Source: Flavobacterium sp. CBA20B-1 (lineage in GTDB: Bacteria; Bacteroidota; Bacteroidia; Flavobacteriales; Flavobacteriaceae). Taken from it: a stretch of 64,000 nucleotides of DNA. The stretch is taken from positions 2,890,074 through 2,954,073 of the forward strand of contig NZ_CP092370.1 of the NCBI RefSeq assembly GCF_028473145.1, in the 5' to 3' direction. The translations under genes and the position numbers were made by a program. Within the stretch, counting starts at the first letter, position 1. Each line of letters begins with the position of its first letter. A model generated the notes under the pieces. That model saw only the letters and a list, made by a program, of their open reading frames with translations. It ran no database searches and was not told the origin of the DNA. This document shows positions 63,919 to 64,000 of the stretch, piece after piece.

Positions 63919-63989
63919 TTATTCACATATTTGTAAACGTAAATGTGTTTTATGTAACTCTCTAAAACACTATTATTAAACACTATTAT
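63919..63989. other. AT-rich region with a DnaA-box match and tandem 13-bp repeats
   Basis: TTATTCACA (63919-63927) fits the DnaA-box consensus TTATnCACA. AAACACTATTAT occurs twice with a 13-bp period (63965-63976, 63978-63989). The surrounding sequence is very A/T-rich and holds no reading frame. This could be the edge of a replication origin, since dnaA is often next to this thioesterase gene. The window ends before dnaA could be seen, so this is tentative. Confidence 0.3.
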
Positions 63990-64000
63990 CTTTAATAAAA

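Noticed and set aside
1..64000. CRISPR arrays, tRNA or rRNA genes, prophage or insertion-sequence genes
   Set aside because: No regularly spaced repeats, no tRNA cloverleaf with a CCA-adjacent acceptor, no rRNA-like stretch, and no transposase or integrase frame was recognised; a tRNA scan would be needed to exclude tRNA fully.

Overview
This window looks like chromosome from a low-GC member of the Flavobacteriaceae (Bacteroidetes). Several signs agree. Promoters match the Bacteroidetes -7 element TAnnTTTG, and start codons lack Shine-Dalgarno sites. Three secreted proteins carry type IX secretion (T9SS) sorting domains, and the gliding protein GldI is present. Cyclophilin-FKBP fusion isomerases, a DnaJ with a reduced zinc finger, and a 6S RNA between zapA and rny also fit. 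I do not resolve the genus. I saw no rRNA, tRNA, CRISPR array or transposase.

Layout. 0-9 kb: a T9SS cargo protein, a decayed gene, a PadR/PspC pair with a clear operator, DUF4442 and TIGR01777 genes, then an AraC regulator with an SDR/DoxX/NTF2-like set; the two promoters of this set share an identical 16-bp site. 9-21 kb: mostly housekeeping (rsmG, a secreted nuclease, an aminotransferase, yceI, grpE-dnaJ), an ABC exporter with a sigma-54-type response regulator and a degenerate DEAD-like protein, then rny, 6S RNA, zapA and a coiled-coil partner. 21-34 kb: an M23 peptidase with a TonB-dependent receptor and lipoprotein; a lipid cluster (LUD protein, cdsA, psd, acyl-CoA-binding protein) ending in a lipoprotein superoxide dismutase; ftsH-rsfS; birA; msrB. 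34-48 kb: an M48 protease, an Atg22-like transporter, lon, an M28 peptidase, two cyclophilin-FKBP fusions with gldI and nrnA, a Crp/Fnr regulator and a CcoI-type copper ATPase.

48-60 kb is more accessory. It holds relics, five minus-strand genes for small secreted or membrane proteins (one GIDE/MULAN-like), a tandem set of three related secreted proteins preceded by a perfect palindrome, a bestrophin, a K+ channel, and a large T9SS protein with an IgGFc-binding-like region. 60-64 kb has ndk, a truncated haemoglobin, a HEAT-repeat protein and a run of genes that are each broken by one or two single-base lesions. The extreme right edge has a DnaA-box match and tandem 13-bp AT-rich repeats next to a thioesterase relic, which may be the edge of the replication origin.

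The most interesting signals are the co-regulatory 16-bp repeat around the AraC gene, the 6S RNA with a promoter-like octamer, the palindrome plus three-gene secreted-protein operon, the degenerate helicase-like protein, a lipoprotein whose start position reads ATA, and the decay cluster near the right edge. All family calls are by eye from sequence; no database search was run.
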